Positions 24,699 through 32,937 of a DNA stretch of 64,000 nucleotides are shown here, piece after piece. The notes below the pieces were generated by a model. That model searched no databases, was not told where the DNA came from, and saw only the letters and a program-made list of their open reading frames with translations. The position numbers and the translations under genes are program-made. Position 1 is the first letter of the stretch, and every line of letters begins with the position of its first letter. This stretch comes from Parasporobacterium sp. (lineage in GTDB: Bacteria > Bacillota > Clostridia > Lachnospirales > Lachnospiraceae). The stretch is taken from NCBI GenBank assembly GCA_017459985.1, contig JAFUBX010000030.1, positions 62,001 through 126,000 of the forward strand. The letters are read 5' to 3'.

Positions 24699-24821
24699 AT
24701 GCCTAAAGTCACTAAAAAATTTAGGGGGGGGTACTGCCCGGCGACATCAGTGCCGAAATCATTCTCTCAGAAAGGAGGCAGGGCTGTATGCTTTGACTTC
24801 CGGAAGGGAGGAAGTAGGTAA
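24699..24821 (+). CDS. 40-aa ORF containing a G8 tract
   Basis: ATG at 24699 behind AAAGGAGATT. A small basic peptide with two cysteines (GYCPATSVPKSF, AVCFDFRKGG). Eight consecutive G (24724..24731) lie inside codons 9 to 11, so a slip would alter the product. Just before the receptor-binding genes; unknown role. Confidence 0.4.
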   Translation: MPKVTKKFRGGYCPATSVPKSFSQKGGRAVCFDFRKGGSR

Positions 24822-24838
24822 TCCGGGAGGTGACTCCT

Positions 24839-25156
24839 GTGGCTAACAAAGAGATCCAGTTGATAGATGGGAATGATTATTTATATCCCATCACATCTGT
24901 TAGACCCATTATAGAAAATACAGATCTTAACGATTGCACGAATGTTGGTTTGTGGCAATGTAGTTCATCTGCTCTAGCAAGCACGTTAATTAATTGCCCT
25001 ATCAAGAATGCAGGATTTCCAATGCTTGTTCTGAGAGTTGGCGAAGGAGCTGCAAGAATTCAAGTCATCTTCTCCGGCCAATCAATGTACATAAGACGGA
25101 GAACGACAACATCATGGGCGTCGTGGTATGAGTACACTGGGACTCAAGTTAGCTAA
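24839..25156 (+). CDS. Pyocin-knob receptor-binding subunit
   Basis: 105 aa from GTG at 24839, chosen for GGGAGG at 7-nt spacing (GTG at 24830 also open). An N-terminal strand block (EIQLIDGNDYLYPITSV) is followed by a pyocin-knob-like domain: NTDLNDCTNVGLWQCSSSAL, then MYIRRRTTTSWASWYEY. Such knobs sit on fibre tips and aid receptor binding. Confidence 0.65.
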   Translation: MANKEIQLIDGNDYLYPITSVRPIIENTDLNDCTNVGLWQCSSSALASTLINCPIKNAGFPMLVLRVGEGAARIQVIFSGQSMYIRRRTTTSWASWYEYTGTQVS

Positions 25157-25176
25157 CTGATTACCGAAAAGCCAAT

Positions 25177-25539
25177 ATGGCTCAAAGTATCAAACTGAAT
25201 AATGATGTCTATTGGGATGTGACGGGCTTATATGGGGTCGGAGTATATTCCGGCATCATAATCGTTCCGTCGCAAGGATCTATCACCCTGGATATGCCTG
25301 CTAATTTCAGAGGCTTTTTCGTCTCAATTCCAATTGCAAAATCGGTAGACGGATTCGGGATGTATGGTCTTATCAGGCAGGGAGCGACGTCCGGTTATCA
25401 ATATATCAAGCCAATCGTAGATTGTACGATACTGACAGCAACACAGGATGTGACAACATCGCCGATTGTGATTCATAGCTCAAGCAGCTATCCCGTTACC
25501 CTAATTTGGTTCGGGAATAATATGCTAGGCATCCAATAA
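25177..25539 (+). CDS. Tail fibre tip module A
   Basis: 120 aa of beta structure. It shares with the next gene an N-terminal block, SIKLNNDVYWDVTGLYG here versus AITLNNDIYWDISSLHG there. The rest is unrelated, as expected for interchangeable receptor-binding tips. The ribosome site is poor, so expression may depend on coupling. Confidence 0.55.
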   Translation: MAQSIKLNNDVYWDVTGLYGVGVYSGIIIVPSQGSITLDMPANFRGFFVSIPIAKSVDGFGMYGLIRQGATSGYQYIKPIVDCTILTATQDVTTSPIVIHSSSSYPVTLIWFGNNMLGIQ

Positions 25540-25571
25540 GACAACATTTTTTCACGGTAGCCCATACTTGA

Positions 25572-25976
25572 ATGGGAAAAGCAATAACACTTAATAACGA
25601 TATATATTGGGATATATCCTCGCTCCACGGAATGGCGGATATCACAACTGCCGCGTGGACTGCCGAACAGAACCCGGGATCAATGCAAAACGTAACAGAA
25701 GAAGTTATTCTTCCGAAAGGCACATATATGGTAGACGGATCCTATCCAATTGCGGACAGTGATCTAACGACGACATTAAGGGCTGTTAGAGGGTCAACGA
25801 CACTGGGAACAAATCATTACATTATGGGAGGAACTTATGCACAGATTCATGAGGTGTTCCAGGTGACGAGTGACGAAGCAACGGTAGTTCTAAGGTCAGC
25901 ACAGTCAAATGCGACTTCACAAGCCGTGTTTAGCTATATTGAGCGTGGATATATCAGCTTCATTCGGTTGGCATGA
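25572..25976 (+). CDS. Tail fibre tip module B
   Basis: 134 aa. After the shared LNNDIYWDISSLHG block, a TNF-like beta domain is suggested by VILPKGTYMVDGSYPIADSD, TLRAVRGSTTLGTN, QVTSDEATVVLRSAQSN and SYIERGYISFIRLA. No good ribosome site before ATG 25572. Probably receptor binding. Confidence 0.55.
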   Translation: MGKAITLNNDIYWDISSLHGMADITTAAWTAEQNPGSMQNVTEEVILPKGTYMVDGSYPIADSDLTTTLRAVRGSTTLGTNHYIMGGTYAQIHEVFQVTSDEATVVLRSAQSNATSQAVFSYIERGYISFIRLA

Positions 25977-25993
25977 AATAATAGGAGGAGCCA

Positions 25994-26233
25994 ATGATTA
26001 AATTTTCAGACAGAACGTACAATTTTTTAAAGTGGGTGATCTGTATCGTACTTCCGGCAATTTGTACTGCGGTGATTTCCGTAGGTGAGGTTTTTGCATG
26101 GCAGGCATATACAGATCCGATCAGTAAATGCATCGTTATCGTGCAGACGATGTTAGGAGCGATCTTCTGCATCGGGAACGTGCATTATTATCAGGAAAAC
26201 ATATCGGAAAAAGCAAATACAGAGGTCAAATAA
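25994..26233 (+). CDS. Phage holin
   Basis: 79 aa behind AGGAGG. Two spans (WVICIVLPAICTAVISVGEV and SKCIVIVQTMLGAIFCIGNV) with a charged tail: the Dp-1-type small holin layout. Together with the following membrane protein it precedes the lysin, forming the lysis cassette. Confidence 0.75.
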   Translation: MIKFSDRTYNFLKWVICIVLPAICTAVISVGEVFAWQAYTDPISKCIVIVQTMLGAIFCIGNVHYYQENISEKANTEVK

Positions 26234-26234
26234 A

Positions 26235-26549
26235 ATGAGCACAGCAATAACAATTATAATCGCAGTCATTGGATCAACAGCATTATCGCAGTTGATCCAA
26301 TTTTTTGTCAGCCGGCACGACAGTAAAAAAAGGATCCCGGAAAAGCTGGAAACCCTGGAGAAGGACACGATCCGGACGCAGCTCCTGTTCCTGATCCAGC
26401 TGACCCCAGAAGAAATACAGGAGATCCTGACAGTGGCCAAGCACTATTTCGGAGTGCTGAACGGTGACTGGTATATGACCAGCATTTTTAATAAATGGCT
26501 GGTAAGGAACAAAATCGCGGAACCGGAGTGGTTTGATAAGGAGAAATAA
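26235..26549 (+). CDS. Membrane-anchored lysis-cassette protein
   Basis: 104 aa. One N-terminal span (AITIIIAVIGSTALSQLIQF) then a basic and helical cytoplasmic domain (LETLEKDTIRTQLLFLIQLT, EEIQEILTVAKHYFG). It starts 1 nt after the holin stop. Role could be holin partner or antiholin. Confidence 0.6.
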   Translation: MSTAITIIIAVIGSTALSQLIQFFVSRHDSKKRIPEKLETLEKDTIRTQLLFLIQLTPEEIQEILTVAKHYFGVLNGDWYMTSIFNKWLVRNKIAEPEWFDKEK

Positions 26550-26567
26550 AAGGAGGGTGAAGAACAA

Positions 26568-27932
26568 ATGAAAGGAATAGACCTGTGCTGCCAGCAGCAT
26601 ACAGTTGACTGGGCCAAAGTAAAGCAGTCCGGGGAGGTGGAGTTCATTGTCCCCCGGACCGGGTGGGGCGTGAACTGCGACGGAAGCGGTATCGATCCGA
26701 AGTTCCTGGAGTACGTCTCCGGCGCGCAGAAGCAGGGCATCGCCGTGCCGGCAGTGTACCACTTTATCTATGCCCATGACGAGGCCACCGCCCGGCAGAA
26801 CGCCGCCTGTGCGATCGCAGCAGTACAGCGGGCAGGCCTGCCGAAGTCCACGATCATTTGGTGCGACCAGGAAGAGGATACCGTGATCAACGCTAAGAAG
26901 CAGGGATATAACGTCACGACTTCGATGCAGCGGAATATAACGGAGGCCTTCTGTGACTACGTCCTGCAGCAGGGATATTGTACCGGTGTATACCTCAATC
27001 AGGACTACCTGACCCGCGTATACGGGAAGGGCATCACCCAGAAGTATGACATCTGGCTGGCCGACCTGGAAGGCGAGCCATACTGCGACTGTGTCTACCG
27101 GCAATATGACTGGCACGGCCAGATCTCCGGTATTCCGACCAACGTTGACCGGGATGTGTATCTTGGCAGGTATACCGCAGGGACAGCAAAGCCGAAGGTG
27201 CAGGAAGTACAGGTTCTAACGAAAGTCGGGAAGTTCATCACTGCCCTGCAGGAGCTGGGGGATGGACGGTATTACTACTATGGTGAGGGCAACCCGGGGA
27301 TCGGATGCTCCGATTATGTCTGCCTGGCACTCCAGAAGGCAGGCATCATAAAAGTCGGAGAGACCTTCTGGGCTGGCCAGGGACAGCGCGGGATCCTGGA
27401 GGATAAGACCCGGTTCCAGCGGATCCCATGGGACCCGAAGGCCCTGAAGGCCGGGGATATCCTGTGGAGCCAGGGACACCATGTCGCTGTATGGGACGGC
27501 GGCAATGGCGTCTACGAGGGCTCCCCGGTACATTCCCACGGGGTATGTGATAATGGGCGGACCGGGGTCGGCCGCAGATGGAACCACACCTACTGGAACT
27601 GTGGCACTGGAACCAACACCTGGGATTGCATCTACCGGATCATCGACCCGGAGGCAGTTAAGGAAGACGCTAAGAAAGAGGTGAATATGGATAAGGCATA
27701 CAACATTAAGACACTGGTCGGATTCCTGCCGGACATCAAGTACGGAGTCACCGGCCAGACAGTAAAGGCACTGCAGACCATATTGGCAAAATACGGCTGG
27801 TACACCGATGCCATCGACGGCAGCTGCGGACCGAACACAACCAGAGGCATTAAGTTGATGCAGACCGCGTTAGGTCTCACTGTAGACGGCTGGGTCGGTC
27901 AGTATACATGGTCAGCCTTGTTAATTGGCTGA
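26568..27932 (+). CDS. Modular endolysin: GH25 muramidase, C40 peptidase, PG-binding
   Basis: 454 aa behind AAAGGAGGG. Residues 1 to 200 are GH25 (GIDLC with Asp5; CDQEED at 99 to 104 as the acidic pair). Residues 220 to 370 form an NlpC/P60-like domain with Cys247 (GIGCSDYVC) and His304/305 (GHHVAVWDGG). Residues 385 to 454 are a PG_binding_1 domain (GVTGQTVKALQTIL, AIDGSCGPNT, VDGWVGQYTW). No signal peptide: release needs the holin. Two different cut sites in one lysin. Confidence 0.9.
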   Translation: MKGIDLCCQQHTVDWAKVKQSGEVEFIVPRTGWGVNCDGSGIDPKFLEYVSGAQKQGIAVPAVYHFIYAHDEATARQNAACAIAAVQRAGLPKSTIIWCDQEEDTVINAKKQGYNVTTSMQRNITEAFCDYVLQQGYCTGVYLNQDYLTRVYGKGITQKYDIWLADLEGEPYCDCVYRQYDWHGQISGIPTNVDRDVYLGRYTAGTAKPKVQEVQVLTKVGKFITALQELGDGRYYYYGEGNPGIGCSDYVCLALQKAGIIKVGETFWAGQGQRGILEDKTRFQRIPWDPKALKAGDILWSQGHHVAVWDGGNGVYEGSPVHSHGVCDNGRTGVGRRWNHTYWNCGTGTNTWDCIYRIIDPEAVKEDAKKEVNMDKAYNIKTLVGFLPDIKYGVTGQTVKALQTILAKYGWYTDAIDGSCGPNTTRGIKLMQTALGLTVDGWVGQYTWSALLIG

Positions 27933-28118
27933 TTCTGACTGCAATAGATTTTGAAAAAGTTATCGCAAACCTTTATTTTCTGACGTTTTTTTGACAGCAT
28001 TTCTGACAGCATTAAAGGTCAGAAACGGTGAAAAAGAGTGAAATCACATGAAACGTTATTAAACATATGAGAGATATCAGTTTTCCTTTAAAAATCAACG
28101 TTTTTTAAGAAAAAACAA
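27933..28118. other. Prophage right-end region with repeats
   Basis: No gene. TGACAGCATT occurs twice as direct repeats 12 bp apart (27992..28001, 28004..28013), a plausible integrase arm-site pair. An AT-rich stretch leads into the tRNA-Leu terminator. The attachment core should lie here or in the tRNA 3' end. Confidence 0.45.
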
Positions 28119-28148
28119 CCGGAACCGGCTATTTACAGCCGGTTCCGG
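28119..28148 (-). terminator. Terminator of tRNA-Leu
   Basis: On the minus strand a perfect 12-bp stem (CCGGAACCGGCT/AGCCGGTTCCGG, 6-nt loop) followed by TTGTTTTTT. Confidence 0.8.
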
Positions 28149-28156
28149 AATCTCGA

Positions 28157-28236
28157 TGCGGGCGACAGGACTTGAACCTGCACGGTCGCCCACCAGGACC
28201 TAAACCTGGCGCGTCTGCCAATTCCGCCACGCCCGC
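28157..28236 (-). tRNA. tRNA-Leu(TAG)
   Basis: Acceptor GCGGGCG/CGCCCGC with discriminator A, anticodon loop TTTAGGT between CCAGG and CCTGG (anticodon TAG), long variable arm TGGGCGACCGT region, T-loop TTCAAGT. No CCA encoded. The gene is intact, and its 3' end faces the prophage. Confidence 0.92.
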
Positions 28237-28262
28237 TTTCTCATGCTTTGTCAAGCTTTGTT

Positions 28263-28291
28263 ATGATACCCGATAATTGCTGATTTTACAA
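28263..28291 (-). promoter_or_regulatory. tRNA-Leu promoter
   Basis: Minus strand TTGTAA (28291..28286), 17-bp spacer, TATCAT (28268..28263). Confidence 0.55.
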
Positions 28292-28502
28292 GAAAATAAA
28301 TTCTTTGATCCTGATCAATGCAAAAAGAATTAAAGATTGATAAACAAATTGATATACTTCTTCCTCTGAAGTGTGATAATATCAGAGCCGGACAAATAGC
28401 ATGACCGACGCAATTGGCGACAAATGGCGATGAATAACACAAAAGACAGCAGCGGGCAGCAGATGATGCAGGCAGAGCTTCGCAAAAACGATGGGGCAGA
28501 GT

Positions 28503-29423
28503 ATGAAATATTATAAGATTCTGGAACGGCTGACGGAATGTTCGGAGGAAGCGCTGAAGGACGGCGGTTCCCAGTATGTGGCCGTGCTTACTTCCGAAGA
28601 ATGGAAGAAGAGAGAAGCGGCATTTGATATGCTGATCGATCTGGATCAGGATTTTGCGGAGCGGAATGAGACAAAGGCGCTGGTGAATTATGACTCTCTG
28701 ACCGGGACAGTTTCTGTCCCGGACAGACAGCACATTTCCGATGTCCGGCATTGCTTCGCGTTTGCATTGGATGAGAAGGGGATCGTGATCATTGATGATG
28801 AAGGGTATGCGGCTTCCCTGGTTCAGAAGATCCGGAATACGAAAAAGTGGCAGCTGCCCGGTCTGGAGCGGTTCCTGTATGATCTTCTGGAAAATATCAT
28901 TTCGGAGGATATCCATATTCTGGAATCCATGGAACATCAGCTGAATCAGCTGGAGGACCAGATCATACGGAATGAAGAAGAGACTTATCCGATGGATCTG
29001 AATGATCTGCGGGGAGATCTGCTGGATCTTCGGATGCATTATGAACAGCTGATTGATCTGGGACATGAACTGGAGGAAAATGAGAACGGTTTCTTCCGTA
29101 CGGAGAATCTCCGGTATTTCCGCTTGTTTACTGAACGTGTTTCAAGGCTGCAGGACTCAGTGACTTCCCTTAGGGATTATGTGGTTCAGCTACGGGACCT
29201 GATTCATACCCAGCTGAGTGTGCGCCAGAATAAGATTATGACGCATCTGACGCTGATTACCTCGATCTTCATGCCGCTGACTTTGATCGCCGGATGGTAC
29301 GGCATGAATTTCAGGTACATGCCGGAGCTGGGATTTCGGTATTCCTATCTGGTCGTGATCATTATCTCCGTGCTCATTGTGATCTTCTTTATCCTCTGGT
29401 TCAAGAAGAAAAAATGGATGTGA
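28503..29423 (+). CDS. corA: CorA-type magnesium/divalent metal transporter
   Basis: 306 aa from ATG at 28503 (an ATG at 28491 is also in frame; neither has a strong site). A long acidic cytoplasmic domain with helices (LESMEHQLNQLEDQIIRNEE) is followed by two C-terminal spans. The signature GMN motif is present after the first span (YGMNFRYMPELG), and the tail is KKKKWM. A second Mg transporter (MgtE) is encoded at 49 to 50 kb. Confidence 0.85.
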   Translation: MKYYKILERLTECSEEALKDGGSQYVAVLTSEEWKKREAAFDMLIDLDQDFAERNETKALVNYDSLTGTVSVPDRQHISDVRHCFAFALDEKGIVIIDDEGYAASLVQKIRNTKKWQLPGLERFLYDLLENIISEDIHILESMEHQLNQLEDQIIRNEEETYPMDLNDLRGDLLDLRMHYEQLIDLGHELEENENGFFRTENLRYFRLFTERVSRLQDSVTSLRDYVVQLRDLIHTQLSVRQNKIMTHLTLITSIFMPLTLIAGWYGMNFRYMPELGFRYSYLVVIIISVLIVIFFILWFKKKKWM

Positions 29424-29427
29424 ACCG

Positions 29428-30319
29428 ATGGATGAGTCATGGTATTATTCCCTGAATCAATATCTGCAGGAGCGTTTTCACGAAAAGATCTACAAACTCG
29501 CCCTTCAGGGAGGGGAGACCTGCCCGAACCGGGACGGGACAGTCGGATATGGAGGATGCAGTTTCTGCGGAGAGGGAAGCGGAAGCTTTGCTTCAGAAAC
29601 CATAGAGGAAGCCATAGAAAGGCTATCCTCCAAACAGATTGGAAACCGGTATATCGCCTATTTCCAGAGTTATACCGCGACCTACAAGATGACGGATTCC
29701 CTGATCCGCCGGTTGTGGGATGCGGCCGAGGACGAACGGATCGCAGTCCTCTCACTGGGAACCCGTCCGGATTGTCTGGAGGATCAGACGCTGCAGCTGC
29801 TCCGGGAGCTTGCAGAACGAAAGCCGGTCTGGGTGGAACTGGGACTTCAGACCATCCATGAGCAGACGGCGGAGAAAATCCGCCGGGGATACTCTCTGGA
29901 TGTATTTGAACAGGCAGTTCAAAAATCTGAGAGCCAATGGGCTGGATGTCATTGTGCATCTGATTCTGGGGCTTCCCGGAGAGAGCACAGAGCAGATGGT
30001 GGAATCCATCCGCTATCTGAATTGTCAGGATATCCAGGGCGTAAAGCTGCAGCTGCTTCATATACTGAAAGGGACGGAACTGGGGGAGCAGTTCGTACTG
30101 GGAACGGAGGATCCGTTTACACTCGATGAGTACGCGGACCTTCTCTGCGAACTTGTCAGAAACCTGAGGCCGGAGATCGTGATTCATCGTCTCACCGGTG
30201 ACGGTGCCAAAAAAGACCTTCTTGCTCCGTTATGGAGCGCTGACAAGAAACGGGTGCTGAATACGATCCGGCAGAGATTCCACGAACAGAAGGTGATTCA
30301 GGGAAGTGCCTGGAGCTAA
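29428..30319 (+). pseudogene. YhcC-like radical SAM gene broken by a 1-nt insertion
   Basis: The first frame has the TIGR01212/YhcC signature CPNRDGTVGYGGCSFCGEGS and SYTATYKMTDSLIRRLWDAA. Near 29921..29925 (A5) the frame shifts; the rest of the protein (NLRANGLDVIVHLILGLPGE onward) continues in the +1 frame to 30319. Removing one A restores VQNLRANGLDV and a 296-aa protein of normal family length. Either an assembly/sequencing error or a recent inactivation. Starts 4 nt after corA. Confidence 0.8.
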
Positions 30320-30407
30320 GAAATTCACCGAATCAATCAGTACCCGGATCCGGAGGATTCCCGGAACCGGAAGCTCCCGGAGCCAATCAATATCATTTGA
30401 GGAAATT

Positions 30408-31628
30408 ATGGAAGCAAATACAACCGTGATACTGAAAAAAGGAGAAGGACGGACCATCAAAGCCGGAGGAGCCTGGATCTACGATAATGAGATCGACACG
30501 ATCAGAGGGACCTTCCGGAACGGCAGTATTGTTCGGGTGGAGGACTTCGATGGCTATCCCATGGGGAAAGGATTTATCAATCAGAATTCCAGGATCCGCA
30601 TCCGGATGCTGACCAGGAAAATGGAACCGGTGGATGATCTGTTCTGGGAAAAGAAACTTCGGACAGCCTGGGAATACCGAAAGACCGTCATGCACAACGA
30701 ACAGGATCTGAACTGCTGCCGGCTGATCTTCGGGGAAGCGGACGGATTTCCGGGACTGGTGGTGGATAAATATGCGGATATTCTGGTGGCGGAATGTCTT
30801 GCTTTGGGAATGGATCTGCTGAAGGAACAGATCCTCCGGATCCTGACCGGCATTCTGGCGGAGGAAGGGATCCGGATCCGAGGCATCTTCGAGCGCTCCG
30901 ACGCGCCGGTCCGGAAGAAGGAAGGACTTTTGCCGTATAAAGGATTTATCGGGGAAGAGTTTCCGACAGTGGTGGGGATCACCGAAAACGGCGTTCATTA
31001 TCAGGTGGACGTGGAAAACGGACAGAAGACCGGATTTTTCCTGGATCAGAAATACAACCGTCTGGCGATGCAGCGGATCTGCGCAGGAAAGGACCGGGTC
31101 CTGGACTGTTTTACCCACATGGGAACCTTTGCCCTGAATGCGGGACTGGCGGGGGCAAAAGAAGTTCTGGGACTTGATATTTCCGGGTATGCCGTCAGAC
31201 AGGCCAGGGACAATGCCGCCCTGAATCATCTGGAAGACAGGGTCATCTTCCGGGAGGCCAATGTGCTGGATGAACTTCCGAAGCTTTATGAAGCGGGAGA
31301 ACGGTTTGATGTGGTGATCCTGGATCCCCCGGCCTTTACCAAATCCCGGGAGGCGACGAAAAACGCCATTAAAGGATACCGGGAGATCAATATGAAGGGA
31401 ATGCGGCTTGTCAGAGACGGCGGATATTTTGCGACCTGTTCCTGCTCCCATTTTATGACACAGGAACTGTTTGCAAAGGTGATCTCCCAGGCTGCGCAGA
31501 CGGTGCACTGCAGTTTGCGGCAGGTAGAATTCCGCACACAGGCTCCGGATCATCCGATCCTGTGGAATGCAGAAGAAAGCTATTATCTGAAATTTTATAT
31601 TTTCCAGGTATTGACATCACTGCGTTAA
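30408..31628 (+). CDS. RlmI-like 23S rRNA methyltransferase
   Basis: 406 aa; ATG at 30408 behind TGAGGAAAT rather than the longer open frame. N-terminal PUA-like domain (RTIKAGGAWIYDNEIDTIRG), the family segment GQKTGFFLDQKYNR, SAM motif I VLDCFTHMGTFALNAGLAGA, and the DPPAFTKS catalytic motif with a later Cys pair TCSCSH. Fits the class I m5C methylases (RlmI/YccW group). The end of this gene carries the promoter of the next operon. Confidence 0.85.
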   Translation: MEANTTVILKKGEGRTIKAGGAWIYDNEIDTIRGTFRNGSIVRVEDFDGYPMGKGFINQNSRIRIRMLTRKMEPVDDLFWEKKLRTAWEYRKTVMHNEQDLNCCRLIFGEADGFPGLVVDKYADILVAECLALGMDLLKEQILRILTGILAEEGIRIRGIFERSDAPVRKKEGLLPYKGFIGEEFPTVVGITENGVHYQVDVENGQKTGFFLDQKYNRLAMQRICAGKDRVLDCFTHMGTFALNAGLAGAKEVLGLDISGYAVRQARDNAALNHLEDRVIFREANVLDELPKLYEAGERFDVVILDPPAFTKSREATKNAIKGYREINMKGMRLVRDGGYFATCSCSHFMTQELFAKVISQAAQTVHCSLRQVEFRTQAPDHPILWNAEESYYLKFYIFQVLTSLR

Positions 31629-31639
31629 AGGGGTAAACT
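31611..31639 (+). promoter_or_regulatory. Promoter of the attenuated ABC operon
   Basis: TTGACA (31611..31616), 17-bp spacer, TAAACT (31634..31639), inside the last codons of the methylase gene. Transcription should begin near 31646, just ahead of the leader peptide. Confidence 0.7.
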
Positions 31640-31662
31640 TGCCCCGAACCAAGGAGATACTT

Positions 31663-31725
31663 ATGAACCGTGCAGATTTCGCATTTTTTAATTACGCATT
31701 CGCCTTTTACTTTCCCGAGAAGTAA
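31663..31725 (+). CDS. Phe/Tyr-rich leader peptide
   Basis: ATG at 31663 behind AAGGAGAT encodes a 20-residue peptide, MNRADFAFFNYAFAFYFPEK. Six Phe and two Tyr fall within residues 6 to 17. Its stop codon directly abuts the antiterminator arm. Ribosome stalling at Phe or Tyr codons would free the antiterminator, so it senses charged tRNA-Phe and/or tRNA-Tyr. Confidence 0.85.
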   Translation: MNRADFAFFNYAFAFYFPEK

Positions 31726-31799
31726 ATTTTGTTTGTGCAGTTAAAAATGCAGGACCGGATGATGCAAAGCTTCACAAACAAAATGTGAAGCTTTTCTTT
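31726..31799 (+). promoter_or_regulatory. Transcription attenuator (antiterminator and terminator)
   Basis: Antiterminator arm ATTTTGTTTGTG (31726..31737) is exactly complementary to CACAAACAAAAT (31773..31784), which overlaps the terminator. The terminator is an 11-bp perfect stem AAAGCTTCACA (31766..31776)/TGTGAAGCTTT (31784..31794) with TTTTCTTT. The two structures are mutually exclusive. Confidence 0.85.
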
Positions 31800-31870
31800 A
31801 TGAAAATCATCCCTGCTGTCGGAGCATAAGGATTTCAATCACTGTAATCATTATACCTGGAGGACGAAAC

Positions 31871-32851
31871 ATGAAAAAGAAAATTACAGCAATCGTTAGT
31901 ATTTTACTGGCCTCTCTTCTGATCGGAAGCAGCTTTGTCTATGCGGAGGAAGCAGAGGATGCGGTCTATACCGTCGGCATCTGCCAGCTGGTACAGCATA
32001 ATGCCCTTGACGCAGCAACCCAGGGGTTTAAAGATGCCCTGATCGAAGCGCTGGGGGAGGAACATGTGATCTTTGATGAACAGAATGCCGCCGGCGACAG
32101 CGCAACCTGTGCAACGATCACTGCCGGATTTGCCGCCAGTGAAGTGGATCTGATTATGGCAAATGCTACGCCGGCCCTGCAGGCTGCCGCATCCGCCACC
32201 AGCACGATCCCGATTCTCGGAACCTCGGTCACAGACTACGGCACAGCCCTGAACCTGAACGACTTCTCCGGCACGGTGGGCGGAAATATTTCCGGCACCA
32301 GCGATCTGGCTCCGTTGGATCAGCAGGCTCAGATCATCAAGGAACTGTTCCCGGAAGCGCAGACTGTCGGAATCATGTACTGCTCCGGAGAAGCAAACTC
32401 CGTATATCAGGCCACAACCATCCGGACTTACCTGGAGGAGGAAGGCTACACCGTGGAGGAATACACCTTTGCTGATTCCAATGATGTGGCATTCGTGACC
32501 CAGTCCGCCTGCGATGAGTGCGATGTTCTGTTCCTTCCGACCGACAACACAGCCGCTTCCTGTACTTCTGCAATTGATGCTGTCGCACGTCCTACGAGAA
32601 CCCCGATTGTGACAGGGGAAGAAAATATGTGCGTCGGATGCGGCGTGGCAACACTGACCATCAGCTATTATGACCTCGGAAAGGTAACCGGACAGATGGC
32701 TGCCAAAGTTCTGACCGGAGAGGAAGAGATTTCCGAAATGCCGATCCAGTGGGCTGCCGAGACCGTAAAGAAATACAATCCGGAAATCTGCGCAGATCTC
32801 GGAATTGAGATTCCGGACAGCTACGAAGCCCTGGAGATCGCAGCCGAATAA
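31871..32851 (+). CDS. ABC transporter substrate-binding protein, TrpX-like
   Basis: 326 aa behind CTGGAGG. Signal peptide of about 25 residues (ITAIVSILLASLLIGSSFVY, cut near AEE), no lipobox Cys. Family pattern of ABC_sub_bind proteins: VGICQLVQHNALDAATQGFK, DLIMANATPALQAAASATST, IPILGTSVTDY, and LFLPTDNTAAS. Related TrpX proteins bind tryptophan; the Phe/Tyr leader here argues for phenylalanine or tyrosine. Acts outside the membrane with the next two genes. Confidence 0.8.
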   Translation: MKKKITAIVSILLASLLIGSSFVYAEEAEDAVYTVGICQLVQHNALDAATQGFKDALIEALGEEHVIFDEQNAAGDSATCATITAGFAASEVDLIMANATPALQAAASATSTIPILGTSVTDYGTALNLNDFSGTVGGNISGTSDLAPLDQQAQIIKELFPEAQTVGIMYCSGEANSVYQATTIRTYLEEEGYTVEEYTFADSNDVAFVTQSACDECDVLFLPTDNTAASCTSAIDAVARPTRTPIVTGEENMCVGCGVATLTISYYDLGKVTGQMAAKVLTGEEEISEMPIQWAAETVKKYNPEICADLGIEIPDSYEALEIAAE

Positions 32852-32871
32852 TACCATTTATTGAAGGATAA

Positions 32872-32894
32872 CTCCGCTGTATTCTGCAGCGGAG
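32872..32894 (+). repeat. Intercistronic hairpin
   Basis: CTCCGCTG/CAGCGGAG with a 7-nt loop, no U-tract. Likely protects the 5' segment mRNA so that binding protein is made in excess over permease. Confidence 0.5.
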
Positions 32895-32937
32895 CTATCC
32901 GCGTTCAGCATACCATTTTTAAAAGGAAACAGGATCG

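Larger units (their letters stand above)
1..28148. mobile_element. Prophage (right-hand portion), siphovirus type
   Basis: A continuous set of phage genes: repressor and early control region, small early genes, replication protein, late regulator, packaging, HK97-type head, long non-contractile tail, holin and endolysin. The left end, with any integrase, lies outside the window. The right end is placed between the lysin stop (27932) and the 3' end of tRNA-Leu (28157); the exact att core cannot be fixed without the other junction. Only two genes (the repressor and 1235..1582) point leftwards. Confidence 0.92.

Noticed and set aside
24679-25976. Diversity-generating retroelement at the tail genes
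   Set aside because: No reverse transcriptase or template/variable repeat pair is visible in the window.
28157-28236. tRNA-Leu disrupted by prophage insertion
   Set aside because: The cloverleaf, promoter and terminator are all intact.
29921-29925. Programmed frameshift in the YhcC-like gene
   Set aside because: A +1 insertion at A5 with no slippery heptamer or stimulatory structure; YhcC proteins are not known to need frameshifting.
31640-31870. T-box or riboswitch before the TrpXYZ-like operon
   Set aside because: No T-box sequence is seen and the leader is short; the leader peptide and mutually exclusive hairpins explain it.
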